NCBI RefSeq assembly: GCF_003966225.1
Contig: NZ_RXNU01000007.1
Coordinates: forward strand, 1-64,000
DNA: 64,000 nucleotides
DNA from: Shewanella canadensis
GTDB lineage: Bacteria > Pseudomonadota > Gammaproteobacteria > Enterobacterales > Shewanellaceae
Reading direction: 5' to 3'
The position numbers were made by a program, and so were the translations under genes. Within the stretch, counting starts at the first letter, position 1. Each line of letters opens with the position of its first letter. Under the pieces are notes generated by a model. The model did no database searches. It had not been told where the DNA came from and saw nothing but the letters and a program-made list of their open reading frames with translations. Below, piece by piece: positions 17,718 to 26,596 of the stretch.

Positions 17718-18585
17718 AACAGCGTCAGTAAGTCAGATCATCAACTTCTCGTGTGTCGATGGGCCTGGAAGCAGGCTCGTTATTTTTTTGCAAGGCTGCA
17801 ATTACAACTGCAAGAACTGCCACAATCCTCATACTATCGACATGTGTGACAGTTGTGGCGATTGCATTGCCCACTGTCCCACTCAGGCACTAACCATGGA
17901 GTCGAACGATGGTAAAGATGTCATCCGGTGGGATAGCGACTTATGCTCCGAGTGCGATACCTGCTTAACCGTATGTCCCAATCAATCTACCCCTAAGACT
18001 CGAGAGTATAGCGTCGCTCAGATGCTGGAAGTGATCCAACAGCATGGCTCATTCATCTCCGGGATAACGATTTCCGGCGGTGAGGCGACGCTACAACTTC
18101 ATTTCATTATTGCCCTGTTTAAGGCCATCAAGTCGAGTGATGATCTGCAACACCTATCTTGCATGATCGATAGTAACGGCAGCTTGAATGAAACTGGCTG
18201 GCAAAAGCTCCTTCCCTATATGGATGGCGCCATGATAGATCTTAAATCCTGGCAACAGGAGACCCACAGATACATAACGGGCCGGGATAATCACAGGGTT
18301 TTTCGGTCACTTAACCTATTAAGTCAGCACAGCAAATTATATGAAGTGCGATTATTACAGATACCCGAAGTCACTGATTTTGAGTCTGAAATGGATGCGC
18401 TGGCAGTCTTCCTTACTCAGCTTCCCCCTACGACACGAATCAAGCTCAATGCGTTTCAACATCATGGTGTGACTGGAGAGGCGTTAGCATGGCAAACCTG
18501 CTCAGAGGAAAGCATCGAAAGACTGGCAAGCCAACTGACAGAACGGGGAGTTAAACAACTGATTTTACCTAGTGTTTATATTTAA
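17689..18585 (+). CDS. yjjW: Glycyl-radical enzyme activase YjjW
   Basis: 298-residue radical-SAM activating enzyme. The cluster motif C37-x3-C41-x2-C44 (CNYNCKNC) is followed by an inserted ferredoxin-like domain with two 4Fe-4S motifs (CDSCGDCIAHCP and CSECDTCLTVCP, about 53-101). GGEATLQ serves the SAM site. It abstracts hydrogen from the YjjI glycine. The start at 17689 lies inside yjjI, indicating translational coupling. The two extra clusters are typical of activases outside the PflA type. Confidence 0.92.
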   Translation: MSNRLSTLSKTASVSQIINFSCVDGPGSRLVIFLQGCNYNCKNCHNPHTIDMCDSCGDCIAHCPTQALTMESNDGKDVIRWDSDLCSECDTCLTVCPNQSTPKTREYSVAQMLEVIQQHGSFISGITISGGEATLQLHFIIALFKAIKSSDDLQHLSCMIDSNGSLNETGWQKLLPYMDGAMIDLKSWQQETHRYITGRDNHRVFRSLNLLSQHSKLYEVRLLQIPEVTDFESEMDALAVFLTQLPPTTRIKLNAFQHHGVTGEALAWQTCSEESIERLASQLTERGVKQLILPSVYI

Positions 18586-18599
18586 GTCTGCCAGTTCAA

Positions 18600-19535
18600 C
18601 TAGCTATTGCTGCATTCTAATATCTGTTGATATAACCAACGGTGCGCCGGATCATTCATACTCGGTCGGTGCCAAACCAAGCTATACACCACCTCGCCAT
18701 AATTAAAGGGCAGAGGTTTGATCTGTAAACCTTTCGCCTGAAAGGCCGTTTTAGCCCATCGACGAGAACAGGTAAACAGCAACTCACTGTGATGACACAT
18801 CAAGGCTGCACCACCAAAATCCGGTACCGAGATAGCCACTTTGCGTTGCAACTCTTGTTGCGCCAGCTGCATTTCAAAAAATGGGGTATTAAGATCGGTA
18901 TCCGTAATGCCTATATGACCGTAGCTCAGGTAATCATCTATGGTAAATAGCTGGTCTTTGTTGCCTTTTTTCACCAGAGGGTGTTCCGGGCTCATCAGGC
19001 AAACCATCTCATCATTAGTCAGGGTCTCCCATACCAGATCGTTGTGAGCACTCGGAGGCTGACTGCGATCGTGAGGCAAAATGATGAAATCCAACTCTCC
19101 TTTAGCCAAGCCATCGAAACCAACACTGTCTTTTGACCAGATATCCAAACGAATATTCGGTGCCAGTGTCAACACTTGGGCACTTAACTTAGCTGCCAGC
19201 AGCTCAAATGTACTCTCACGCATGGCTAACGAGAAACGTCCCTGATAACGCGCTGGATCGAAGACCTCTTGTGTCATGATCTGATTCATATCATTGATCA
19301 TCTGATGCACACAGGGGCCGAGACGACGGGCTAAAGGGGTCGCAACCAGCTTGTTCCCATGACGATAGAACAACTCATCATTCAGGCTAGTTCGCAGTTG
19401 TCCCAAGGTTTTGCTGATCGAGGACGGACTTAAACATAGCCTCTGGGCGCTGGCGGTCACACTTAGGGTATCCAACATCACATGCAAGGTGATCAAATGC
19501 TTCATGCTGATACGCGAGAGTTTAATGAGGTCCAT
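18600..19535 (-). CDS. LysR-family transcriptional regulator
   Basis: 311 residues with the N-terminal winged helix MLDTLSVTASAQRLCLSPSSISKTLGQLR (about 18-46) and a substrate-binding-like C-terminal part. It is convergent with yjjW, only 14 bases away, and could regulate the yjjIW/aldehyde dehydrogenase block, but no operator links them. The ATG at 19535 is chosen because the further 20 residues of the longer frame look non-coding. Its ribosome site is not ideal (GGAG 12 bases before). Confidence 0.85.
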   Translation of the reverse strand: MDLIKLSRISMKHLITLHVMLDTLSVTASAQRLCLSPSSISKTLGQLRTSLNDELFYRHGNKLVATPLARRLGPCVHQMINDMNQIMTQEVFDPARYQGRFSLAMRESTFELLAAKLSAQVLTLAPNIRLDIWSKDSVGFDGLAKGELDFIILPHDRSQPPSAHNDLVWETLTNDEMVCLMSPEHPLVKKGNKDQLFTIDDYLSYGHIGITDTDLNTPFFEMQLAQQELQRKVAISVPDFGGAALMCHHSELLFTCSRRWAKTAFQAKGLQIKPLPFNYGEVVYSLVWHRPSMNDPAHRWLYQQILECSNS

Positions 19536-19801
19536 AAACCAGTCATGCTCCAGATAGTTAAAACTCTGAGATTTATACAGCCATAATATACCCAAACCGG
19601 AATAAAGTGTGAGACGACGCCCACTGCCCTCGTAAATCTCCTTAGCCTATCGAGTACTAATAGAGTCAGGACTTCAGGGCAAACTCTGGGATTGATTAAT
19701 CTAACCTTATCCAATCTAATCTAAGATATTTGATACTCAGGTTTTCCGGTCTCTGTTTTTTCCCTTATAATCATCTCTCATTATTTTTTAGGCAGGTCAG
19801 C

Positions 19802-20266
19802 ATGTTTCATATCGCACTCTTTGAGCCAGAAATCGCTCCCAACACAGGTAATATTATTCGTCTCTGCGCCAACAACGGCTGTCAGTTGCACCTGATAGAG
19901 CCTCTGGGCTTCGATCTGGAAGAGAAGAAACTTCGTCGAGCAGGCTTAGATTACAGCGACCTCACCAGAGTAACGCGTCATAAAGATTTTGAGAGTTTTC
20001 TGACAGCAATGGATGGCAAGCGCATCATGGCATGTACCACCAAGGGCAGCAGACCTCATACAGAGCTCGCTTATGAGAAAGACGACGTACTGCTATTCGG
20101 GCCTGAAACTCGCGGACTACCGATAGAGATCATCGAGTCACTTCCCACGGCGCAGCGTCTGAAAATCCCGATGACAGCAAATAGTCGCAGCCTAAACCTG
20201 TCAAATGCCGTGGCTATCATCAGTTATGAGGCATGGAGACAAGTTGGTTTCGAAGGGGCGGTATAA
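19802..20266 (+). CDS. trmL: tRNA (cytidine/uridine-2'-O-)-methyltransferase TrmL
   Basis: 154-residue SPOUT methyltransferase, close to E. coli TrmL (157). Conserved motifs are [15 protein letters not shown] (about 9-23), [11 protein letters not shown] (about 97-107) and [10 protein letters not shown] (about 131-140), which form the SAM knot. It methylates the wobble ribose of the two tRNA-Leu isoacceptors. Start at the ATG at 19802, with AGGCAGG just upstream; the longer frame adds 24 residues not seen in the family. A TATAAT at 19766-19771 may be its -10. Confidence 0.93.
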   Translation: MFHIALFEPEIAPNTGNIIRLCANNGCQLHLIEPLGFDLEEKKLRRAGLDYSDLTRVTRHKDFESFLTAMDGKRIMACTTKGSRPHTELAYEKDDVLLFGPETRGLPIEIIESLPTAQRLKIPMTANSRSLNLSNAVAIISYEAWRQVGFEGAV

Positions 20267-20299
20267 GACCTCTTGATCCTAGCTCGTAGCTCAGCAATA

Positions 20300-20836
20300 C
20301 TAATGTTCTACCGGCATCATCTCGATGCCGCGATAGAAGAGGTAACGATCGGTATCATCGTCCAGATACTGCACATTTTGCAACCAGAGCCAACCCGTCT
20401 CTTTGGGCTCAAACCTTAGTTGGATCAAAGCCGGTCGTTTATTTAACTCCCCTTCACCCAGCAATGAAAAACTTCCGTGTTGTTGATACAGACTAAAGCT
20501 CTGGCTCTTATCTTCATCCACCCCATCGAAGTAAATAAGAAAAGTGGACTCTCCTCGCTCCCTGAACCACCAGGTTTCACTGAAAGGATGCTTTGCACGA
20601 CGACTGACCGAAAGCATTAACTGTCGCCTGTCTGCCGAACATATTGCGCTGACATAGGTCTGTATAGGCTTCTGTTTTAGCTTAGCCGAGGTTCCCTGCC
20701 ATTGACCCGCCATCGACAGACAGAAATCACTGAAGCGAGCCTTATCGGCCAGAGATAAAGAGGGGGTTACAACAAAGAGTAATAAACTGTATTTAAAACA
20801 GCTCGATATCATCTTCTTTAGCTGATTGATTTTCAT
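20300..20836 (-). CDS. Hypothetical secreted protein
   Basis: 178 residues with an N-terminal signal peptide (hydrophobic core at about 15-27, SLSLA-DK). The rest is a soluble beta-rich domain with WQGTSAK and SETWWFRERGES that resembles small periplasmic lipocalin-like proteins, but I recognise no family. It overlaps the end of the preceding helical gene by 44 bases, so both are probably one transcript. An alternative start is the ATG at 20812. Confidence 0.65.
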   Translation of the reverse strand: MKINQLKKMISSCFKYSLLLFVVTPSLSLADKARFSDFCLSMAGQWQGTSAKLKQKPIQTYVSAICSADRRQLMLSVSRRAKHPFSETWWFRERGESTFLIYFDGVDEDKSQSFSLYQQHGSFSLLGEGELNKRPALIQLRFEPKETGWLWLQNVQYLDDDTDRYLFYRGIEMMPVEH

Positions 20837-21359
20837 CTCGATAGAGTTTTAATGCCTCGTGAATAGGCGTTCCTTGAAGTACAAGATCGAACATTTTTCT
20901 CTCACAATCAAGTGAATAACTTTCCTGTATCTCTTCCTGTAGCTTACTCCACGCATCTGGCGATATTCGTAGTTGCTTACTGTTTAATACCTCTTCCATC
21001 AGTGCCAGCCCCATAATGACATGCTGCAGACGCTGGGAGACCCGGTCATAAAACTGAAAAGCAACCACCCCCTCATTAATCGAAGCGGCCAAATCTGCGC
21101 CATGGGAGATGATCTCATCTGGAGTGTCTGTTTGTTGTGAAAGAAAAGTGTTCACTTCATCCAAGTGTTTAGCCATGTTGGTAAACAGCGAGCCTAACTC
21201 AGTGACGTTATGCTCGCCATCGGTCAATGACAACTCAATTTGCGCCATAGCTAACAGTAAGATCTTGAGACTCTCTTGAATATGACACCAATCCACGGTG
21301 TCATCATCCTGATGAGTATCTCTGTTTTTATTAGCTGCCAATACCTGACTCATAACCAT
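20793..21359 (-). CDS. Helical protein with a chemotaxis-type FQFxDxxSQ motif
   Basis: 188 residues, almost entirely alpha-helical by composition. The segment VVAFQFYDRVSQRLQHV (about 109-125) matches the F/LQFQDxxxQ helix seen in CheZ-like phosphatases and in several chemotaxis and signalling proteins. A role in dephosphorylating a response regulator is possible but unproven. The ATG at 21359 has GGAAGG six bases upstream. There are no other chemotaxis genes in the window. Its 3' end overlaps the secreted protein gene. Confidence 0.65.
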   Translation of the reverse strand: MVMSQVLAANKNRDTHQDDDTVDWCHIQESLKILLLAMAQIELSLTDGEHNVTELGSLFTNMAKHLDEVNTFLSQQTDTPDEIISHGADLAASINEGVVAFQFYDRVSQRLQHVIMGLALMEEVLNSKQLRISPDAWSKLQEEIQESYSLDCERKMFDLVLQGTPIHEALKLYRDENQSAKEDDIELF

Positions 21360-21467
21360 GCTGACCTTCCTTGTCCTTAAATCCGTACATAATACCAATC
21401 CGTATCAAGTGTAGAACAGGGAGAAGAAAGCTGCCGGAAGAAACGGTCACGAGAAAAACTGAAAGGT

Positions 21468-21493
21468 GCTTGAGGGCTTAAAAGCCCTCAAGC
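21468..21493 (-). terminator. Terminator after the M16 peptidase pair
   Basis: GCTTGAGGGCT and AGCCCTCAAGC form a perfect 11-bp stem with a 4-base loop, eight bases after the stop codon of the second M16 gene. A T-rich stretch follows on the minus strand, beginning eight bases on. Confidence 0.75.
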
Positions 21494-21501
21494 CTAATTT
21501 C

Positions 21502-22944
21502 TTATCCTCCAAATCCTACAGCTTTAATCCCAATCCGGGTTACATCACCATACTCGGCAACAATCGGCGCTATCTTGTCTGCATTACCAATAATCACAAA
21601 TTGAAGGTTTTCCTGAGGGAAGTAGGTACTAATCAATCGCTGCGCCTCGGTCAGAGTCAAACCATCAACTTTCGATTGAAAGTCATTGATAAACGCATCA
21701 TCGAAACCATACAGGTACATGTCAGATAACAGGCCTGCTAGCTGGCCACTCGTTTCAAACTTTGGCGGGAACTGACCTTTCACATAGGCTTTAGCTGAAT
21801 TTAACGTCTTCTGATCAATGCCCGTCTCCCAGAGTCGAGCATAAGTTTTCAGTGCCAAGTCTATGGTCTCTTTGGTCGTCTCAGTTTTCGTGAAGGTGCT
21901 GATCCTGAATATACCGCCTTCCGAATAGGGAATAAACCCGGAGCGAGCCCCGTAGGTCAATCCGGCATTGACCCTTAACTCATCATTCAGCCATGACGTG
22001 AAGCGCCCGCCAAGAATGGTATTAATGACTTTCAGGCCGACATGATCGGGATTGTCACGGGCGATCCCTTTGCCGCCGATAAGGAAGGTGGTTTCGATGG
22101 CATCGCTCTTATCTACCAACAGTACTTGGCTGTTTTTCAGTTCAGGTTGATTGGATTTCAGTGCCGGATTGACGACCTCCTCACTATTTCCCCAGCGACC
22201 AAACAACTGATTAAGTGTAGATTTCATCTGTTTAACGTCGAAGTCGCCGACAACACTTATCGCAGTATTAGCGGGTTGATAATAACTCTTATGAAACGCT
22301 CTTAATTGCGAGATATTGAGCTCGGCTAACGAAACACTATTCCCCGATGAGGCGTTACCATATGGATGTGAACCATAGATAAGTTTATCAAAGTAGCGGC
22401 TGATAACGGCGCGAGGGCTCTCTTTCGCCTGAGATAGTCCGGCGATCTCCCGTTGACGTAGCTTATCGAATTCGGCGGCATCGAAATCCGGGGATATGAG
22501 TAAACTCTGGATCAGGGGCAACATCTTATCGCTATCTTTAGCCATAAAATCAGCACCTATGTAACTCCCCTCTTTTCCCGCATCGGCATAGATGGACGCA
22601 CCGAGAAAATCGACCATCAGTTCGATTTCACTTTTCGACTTACCATCTGCCCCCAAAAGTAAGCTTTGAGCCGTCATTCCCGCAACACCCGAGGTGGTAT
22701 CATTCACGGCTCCGGCTCGGACCACCGCGTTTACCGTGATTAGTGGTACCTCTTTTTGCGGCATTAAATAAACCGTCAAGCCATTTTCAAGCTTAAACTG
22801 CTCATAGGCAGGCATACTAAAGCTACCGGTATCGACCGATGTCGATACCGTCTGAGTGGCACAACCGGACAAGCTCATGCCTGTGATAAAGATGGCAGCA
22901 ATAAGTCTGTTCGAGCTTTTTGATAGATGAGTTAAAGTCTTCAT
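21502..22944 (-). CDS. M16-family lipoprotein, probably the non-catalytic subunit
   Basis: 480 residues. It starts with a lipoprotein signal (MSLSGC, Cys at about 28) and has an M16 fold, but the HxxEH zinc motif is replaced by AGMTAQSLLLG. In M16B pairs one partner holds the zinc site and the other supplies an Arg/Tyr for substrate; R-R motifs of that kind are not certain here. Its start overlaps the stop of the catalytic partner by four bases, so the two are coexpressed as a heterodimer. Confidence 0.85.
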   Translation of the reverse strand: MKTLTHLSKSSNRLIAAIFITGMSLSGCATQTVSTSVDTGSFSMPAYEQFKLENGLTVYLMPQKEVPLITVNAVVRAGAVNDTTSGVAGMTAQSLLLGADGKSKSEIELMVDFLGASIYADAGKEGSYIGADFMAKDSDKMLPLIQSLLISPDFDAAEFDKLRQREIAGLSQAKESPRAVISRYFDKLIYGSHPYGNASSGNSVSLAELNISQLRAFHKSYYQPANTAISVVGDFDVKQMKSTLNQLFGRWGNSEEVVNPALKSNQPELKNSQVLLVDKSDAIETTFLIGGKGIARDNPDHVGLKVINTILGGRFTSWLNDELRVNAGLTYGARSGFIPYSEGGIFRISTFTKTETTKETIDLALKTYARLWETGIDQKTLNSAKAYVKGQFPPKFETSGQLAGLLSDMYLYGFDDAFINDFQSKVDGLTLTEAQRLISTYFPQENLQFVIIGNADKIAPIVAEYGDVTRIGIKAVGFGG

Positions 22945-24272
22945 TCATCTGTCTCCTCTATGGCGGCCAATACGGCAACGGTTCGATTTGCACGACGCAG
23001 GTAAGTTTGTGCGACACGTTGCAGATCGGCAGGCGTCACTTTTCCATAAGCTTCCGGCGCATTAAACAATTTCTCAAAACTCCCGAAATAAAGCTCATAC
23101 GTTCCAACGGTATTAGCTTTACCGTTGATTGTTTCCATTGAACGATAGAAATTCATCAACTTGATATTTTTTACTTTTTCCAACTCCTGATCAGTCACCC
23201 CTTCACGGGCAACCTTGTTGATCTCTGCAATCAGGTCCTTCTCAAGTTCTGTTGCCGTGATCCCGGGGTTAGCGACACCCATGACATAGAAAAGGTTAGG
23301 GTCGAAGGTCATCGGCAGATAAGTTTCGACCTCTATCGCAACCTGCTTTTCAACGAGAGATTGATAGAGGCGTGAACTATTACCTTTACTCAAAACAGAA
23401 GAGAGCAGATCGAGTGCGTAATAGTCTTCATGGGATGTTGAAGGTACATGATATGCCAACATCACATTTGGTGTACTGACAGAGGCTTTATGCACATAGA
23501 CCCGACGCTCACCTTTTTGTAACGGCTCCACCGTCTTCACCTCTTTTGGAGGGGCTTGTGCGGGAATTGGCGCAAAATACTTATCTGCGAGGGCCTTAAC
23601 TTCAGCGAGCTTCACATCACCGGCTATCACAACCACGGCATTATTGGGGGCATAGTAGGTCTTGTGATATTGAACTAAGTCATCCAGTGTCCATGCAGCA
23701 ATATCTGATTCATGCCCGATAACTGACCAGCTATAGGGATGAGCTCGGAAAGCCGCTCCTTTTATCTCCTCCTGAAGCGTTCGCCAATTAGAGTTTTCAA
23801 GACCGGTAGTACGCTCCGATGCAACTACGCCTCGTTCGCTCTCAACCATTTTTTCATTAATATTGAGACTGGCGATTCGATCGGCTTCCAGATCGAATAT
23901 GGCCTCTAATGCATTGGCCGGAAACCAATCGGTATAAACCGTGATATTTTCCGTTGTATAGGCATTGTTAGCTCCCCCCGCAGCCTCCATGGTGCGGTCA
24001 AACATCTTGGGACCATATTTTTTTGCGCCATTGAACATCATATGTTCGAAGAAATGAGAGATACCTGTGATTCCCGGCACCTCATTTCTGGAGCCCACCT
24101 TCCAAAACAGGTACATATTGGCATTCGGAATAGATGCATCTTCCAAGACCATAATTTTCATGCCATTATCAAGCGTGAAACTTTTGATATCTTCTACTTG
24201 CGTCGCCTGAGTCACCTGCGAGGTCATCATTAACCCCGCGGCCATTACCAGCGCCGATAATCTTCGGATCAT
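22941..24272 (-). CDS. Periplasmic zinc M16 peptidase, catalytic subunit
   Basis: 443 residues. A signal peptide (to about residue 23, TQA-TQ) is followed by the inverted zinc motif H73-F-F-E76-H77 and downstream glutamates in ESERGVVASER (about 144-154) that supply the third ligand. This is a pitrilysin/insulinase-type peptidase that degrades peptides in the periplasm. It is the first gene of a two-gene operon with the lipoprotein partner. The 225-base region upstream contains no further gene. Confidence 0.9.
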   Translation of the reverse strand: MIRRLSALVMAAGLMMTSQVTQATQVEDIKSFTLDNGMKIMVLEDASIPNANMYLFWKVGSRNEVPGITGISHFFEHMMFNGAKKYGPKMFDRTMEAAGGANNAYTTENITVYTDWFPANALEAIFDLEADRIASLNINEKMVESERGVVASERTTGLENSNWRTLQEEIKGAAFRAHPYSWSVIGHESDIAAWTLDDLVQYHKTYYAPNNAVVVIAGDVKLAEVKALADKYFAPIPAQAPPKEVKTVEPLQKGERRVYVHKASVSTPNVMLAYHVPSTSHEDYYALDLLSSVLSKGNSSRLYQSLVEKQVAIEVETYLPMTFDPNLFYVMGVANPGITATELEKDLIAEINKVAREGVTDQELEKVKNIKLMNFYRSMETINGKANTVGTYELYFGSFEKLFNAPEAYGKVTPADLQRVAQTYLRRANRTVAVLAAIEETDE

Positions 24273-24500
24273 TTTTTAGCTCCTTCTAAATGAGCAAGAC
24301 AGTTAAATAAAGTGCTTTTAATCAATACGGAGACTTGGTCGGCATACCGATTAAAATCAAAGCAATTATAAGAGGTTAAAACAACAATAAGATCAAGCCC
24401 CAGAGCGCAAAATCTTTGTAAGCTAATGCAACCGATAAACTATACAGATGAACCACAGCAGCAGTAATATACTGATACTTAATAAAACAGGGGGTAATTG

Positions 24501-25214
24501 GTGGGAAGTTCAACTACTTACGAATTTTCTTATTTGAATAGCATGCCTTGCAATACAGAGGTCACTATTCAGGTGGTAACACCGAGTCAACCCATCAGGC
24601 TTAGAACGCGCCTCATTGGCGTCGATCCACATCGTGCAATTATCTTTGCTTTAGGTTCAGATAACAGCTGGCAAGAGGCAAAAAAGTTTCTCAAGCCTGG
24701 TCAATCGATTATTGTTCGCCTTGTAAATAGTGATGAACCCGATGCCAATATTCTTGCCTTTCGTAGCTCTATCAGGAAGCTACTCGGCAGTACCGAACCC
24801 TGGTTAATTATCGACTACCCTAAGGCACTACAAAAAGTCGCACTCAGGCAGCACTCACGGATCGCTATTAACCTGGAGGCCAGCATCCAGGTAATGCCAG
24901 CCGAAGGCTCTGATGAGGGAGAAACAACTCAGCTTCTTTCACCTGGACAGCTAAGTAATATATCGATCAATGGCGGAGCATTCATCGGTAAAATACTTCA
25001 AGAAATTAGCGTAGAGACCCCCTGCCTGTTACAAGTAAAAATGCTGCAAGAGGCGGAGACGATGTCGATACCTATCACCATCAAGAATATTCAGGATATT
25101 GAATATGGAAGAATGCGTGGTCAGTACGGATTTGAGCTAAGCAGTGAACAGAGTGAAACGGAAACCTTTGTTCAGAAGGTGATACTTAACCACCTGTTGC
25201 AACAGCCGAAATAG
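24501..25214 (+). CDS. PilZ-domain c-di-GMP receptor (YcgR-like)
   Basis: 237 residues. An N-terminal YcgR-N-like domain (about 1-105) is followed by a PilZ domain with the c-di-GMP motif RQHSR (about 117-121, in LRQHSRIAI) and NISINGG (about 152-158). Such proteins tie c-di-GMP levels to flagella or surface traits. The start is a GTG (24501) with GGGG six bases upstream, or the TTG just before it. It is divergent from the M16 operon. Confidence 0.85.
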   Translation: MGSSTTYEFSYLNSMPCNTEVTIQVVTPSQPIRLRTRLIGVDPHRAIIFALGSDNSWQEAKKFLKPGQSIIVRLVNSDEPDANILAFRSSIRKLLGSTEPWLIIDYPKALQKVALRQHSRIAINLEASIQVMPAEGSDEGETTQLLSPGQLSNISINGGAFIGKILQEISVETPCLLQVKMLQEAETMSIPITIKNIQDIEYGRMRGQYGFELSSEQSETETFVQKVILNHLLQQPK

Positions 25215-25282
25215 TATTCATCGGCGTTAAGGCCCCCGGTGCTTAAGCAATAAATTTTGAGAGGGTTAAACAGGCCAAGGCG

Positions 25283-25918
25283 TCACTTTTTATGAAAAAA
25301 CACCACATCCCTATCGACTATCTCTAAGTGCCAGTCAAAATTATGGGCGACCCACTCAAAGGTTTCGATGGAATAGAAACGAATATGTGTCGGGTCGTTC
25401 TTATAATACCACTGGCCAAATGCATCTGCGTCTACCATTCTGGAGGTCATCACAGCCAAGACACCTCCGGAAGAAAGTAAGGAGTCTAAACGCGTCAACA
25501 ACGCCTTAGCATCGGCAACGTGTTCTATCACTTCGGTTATGGTGACAAAATCATAATAGTGCTCCAGCACCTCGGGGGTATTGTGGTAGTAAAGATCGTA
25601 GTTACTCACCGACAGTCCAACCTCCTCAGCCATCACGCTTATCGTAGGCCCCGGGCCACATCCAAAATCTAATCCCTTAGCGTCATTAGGAAGCTGCGCA
25701 ATAAGCGGCTCAAAAGTCCGGGATAAAAAATGTCGATACTTTTCATCCTCAGGGTCATTTTCATGTTGATCATAGACAGATTTTTCTGCTTCGGCGCAGA
25801 GAAGGTACTCAGGAGGGACAACGACGATATGGCAATGATTGCATCTCAGATAAGATCTACGTTTATCTCGATAGAAAAAGAACAGCGAGGCTCTTCCGCA
25901 AAGGGGACAAGAATTCAA
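25283..25918 (-). CDS. SAM-dependent methyltransferase with N-terminal zinc ribbon
   Basis: 211 residues. Two CxxC pairs, CPLC (4-7) and CNHC (26-29), form a zinc ribbon. The class I methyltransferase domain has the SAM-binding GLDFGCGPGP (about 82-91) and a late ITEVIEHV segment. It resembles methyltransferases that act on small molecules or lipids, but the substrate is unknown. It is on its own between a PilZ gene and a small secreted protein gene. Confidence 0.8.
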   Translation of the reverse strand: MNSCPLCGRASLFFFYRDKRRSYLRCNHCHIVVVPPEYLLCAEAEKSVYDQHENDPEDEKYRHFLSRTFEPLIAQLPNDAKGLDFGCGPGPTISVMAEEVGLSVSNYDLYYHNTPEVLEHYYDFVTITEVIEHVADAKALLTRLDSLLSSGGVLAVMTSRMVDADAFGQWYYKNDPTHIRFYSIETFEWVAHNFDWHLEIVDRDVVFFHKK

Positions 25919-25955
25919 ATGAACTCCCTAATGCCGCAAAGTTCACAATCCGTCA

Positions 25956-26315
25956 TCATGGCTTAGGGAGCTTTCGTTGTTTATCTGCAGCCTCTTTCGC
26001 CTCTCTGAGATATTTCTCCTCTCGAGACTCCCGCTCATTAAACTGCTGTTGGGCTTTCTCAACCTGTTCTGACTCCCACTCGGTTGGCTGCTGCCTTTTT
26101 AAGATCTTTTTCTCGCGACTTTGAGTCTCATTGGCGGCATCCCGGGCTTTTTGTAGCTGCTCTTGCTCAATCGTTCTCGATTGCTTCCTCGCCTCATCGG
26201 CTTTCTCTGTCAGGCTCCTCTTATCTGAGGCCTGTATCGAAATTGAAACAAGAGCGCAGAGCAGCCCTGATATCAGGATGGCCCCCAAACGTTTCAAACT
26301 CAGTGAAAACGCCAT
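25956..26315 (-). CDS. Small secreted coiled-coil protein
   Basis: 119 residues. The signal peptide (about 1-29, ISIQA-SD) is followed by a highly charged Q/E/K/R-rich sequence predicted to be one long coiled coil, with no recognisable domain. It lies 37 bases upstream of the methyltransferase on the same strand, so the two may share a transcript. Function unknown. Confidence 0.6.
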   Translation of the reverse strand: MAFSLSLKRLGAILISGLLCALVSISIQASDKRSLTEKADEARKQSRTIEQEQLQKARDAANETQSREKKILKRQQPTEWESEQVEKAQQQFNERESREEKYLREAKEAADKQRKLPKP

Positions 26316-26464
26316 CTAACTCTCCTCAATTGACTCACATAATGAGTCTCATGGTTAGCTTTCCATCTTGATGATTAAACAACCTATGGCCACTATGCCA
26401 GAAAAAAATAACAAAAGGCTCAGATTCAGTCTAAATATCGGTTATTTATTACAAAATATCATTT

Positions 26465-26490
26465 CTGATTTGAGTCAAAACTCAAATCAG
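26465..26490 (+). terminator. Terminator-like hairpin in the leader of the GGDEF/EAL gene
   Basis: CTGATTTGAGT-CAAA-ACTCAAATCAG, a perfect 11-bp stem, followed by GGTTATTTTTAAC. It sits in a divergent region, about 107 bases before the plus-strand GGDEF/EAL start, where an attenuator or operator would fit better than a gene-end terminator. Confidence 0.55.
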
Positions 26491-26596
26491 GTTATTTTTA
26501 ACACTACAAAAATCTTTTACCAATAAATGAAATGCATTTTTAGCAAAGTTAAAAGAGTTAGTAGGAAACTGGGATTTATGACAAGGGAGTATCAGG

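Noticed and set aside
19640..19690. GAGTACTAATAG near the LysR start, resembling the 23S rRNA 3' end
   Set aside because: Only about a dozen bases match and flanking sequence does not continue as rRNA, so it is chance.
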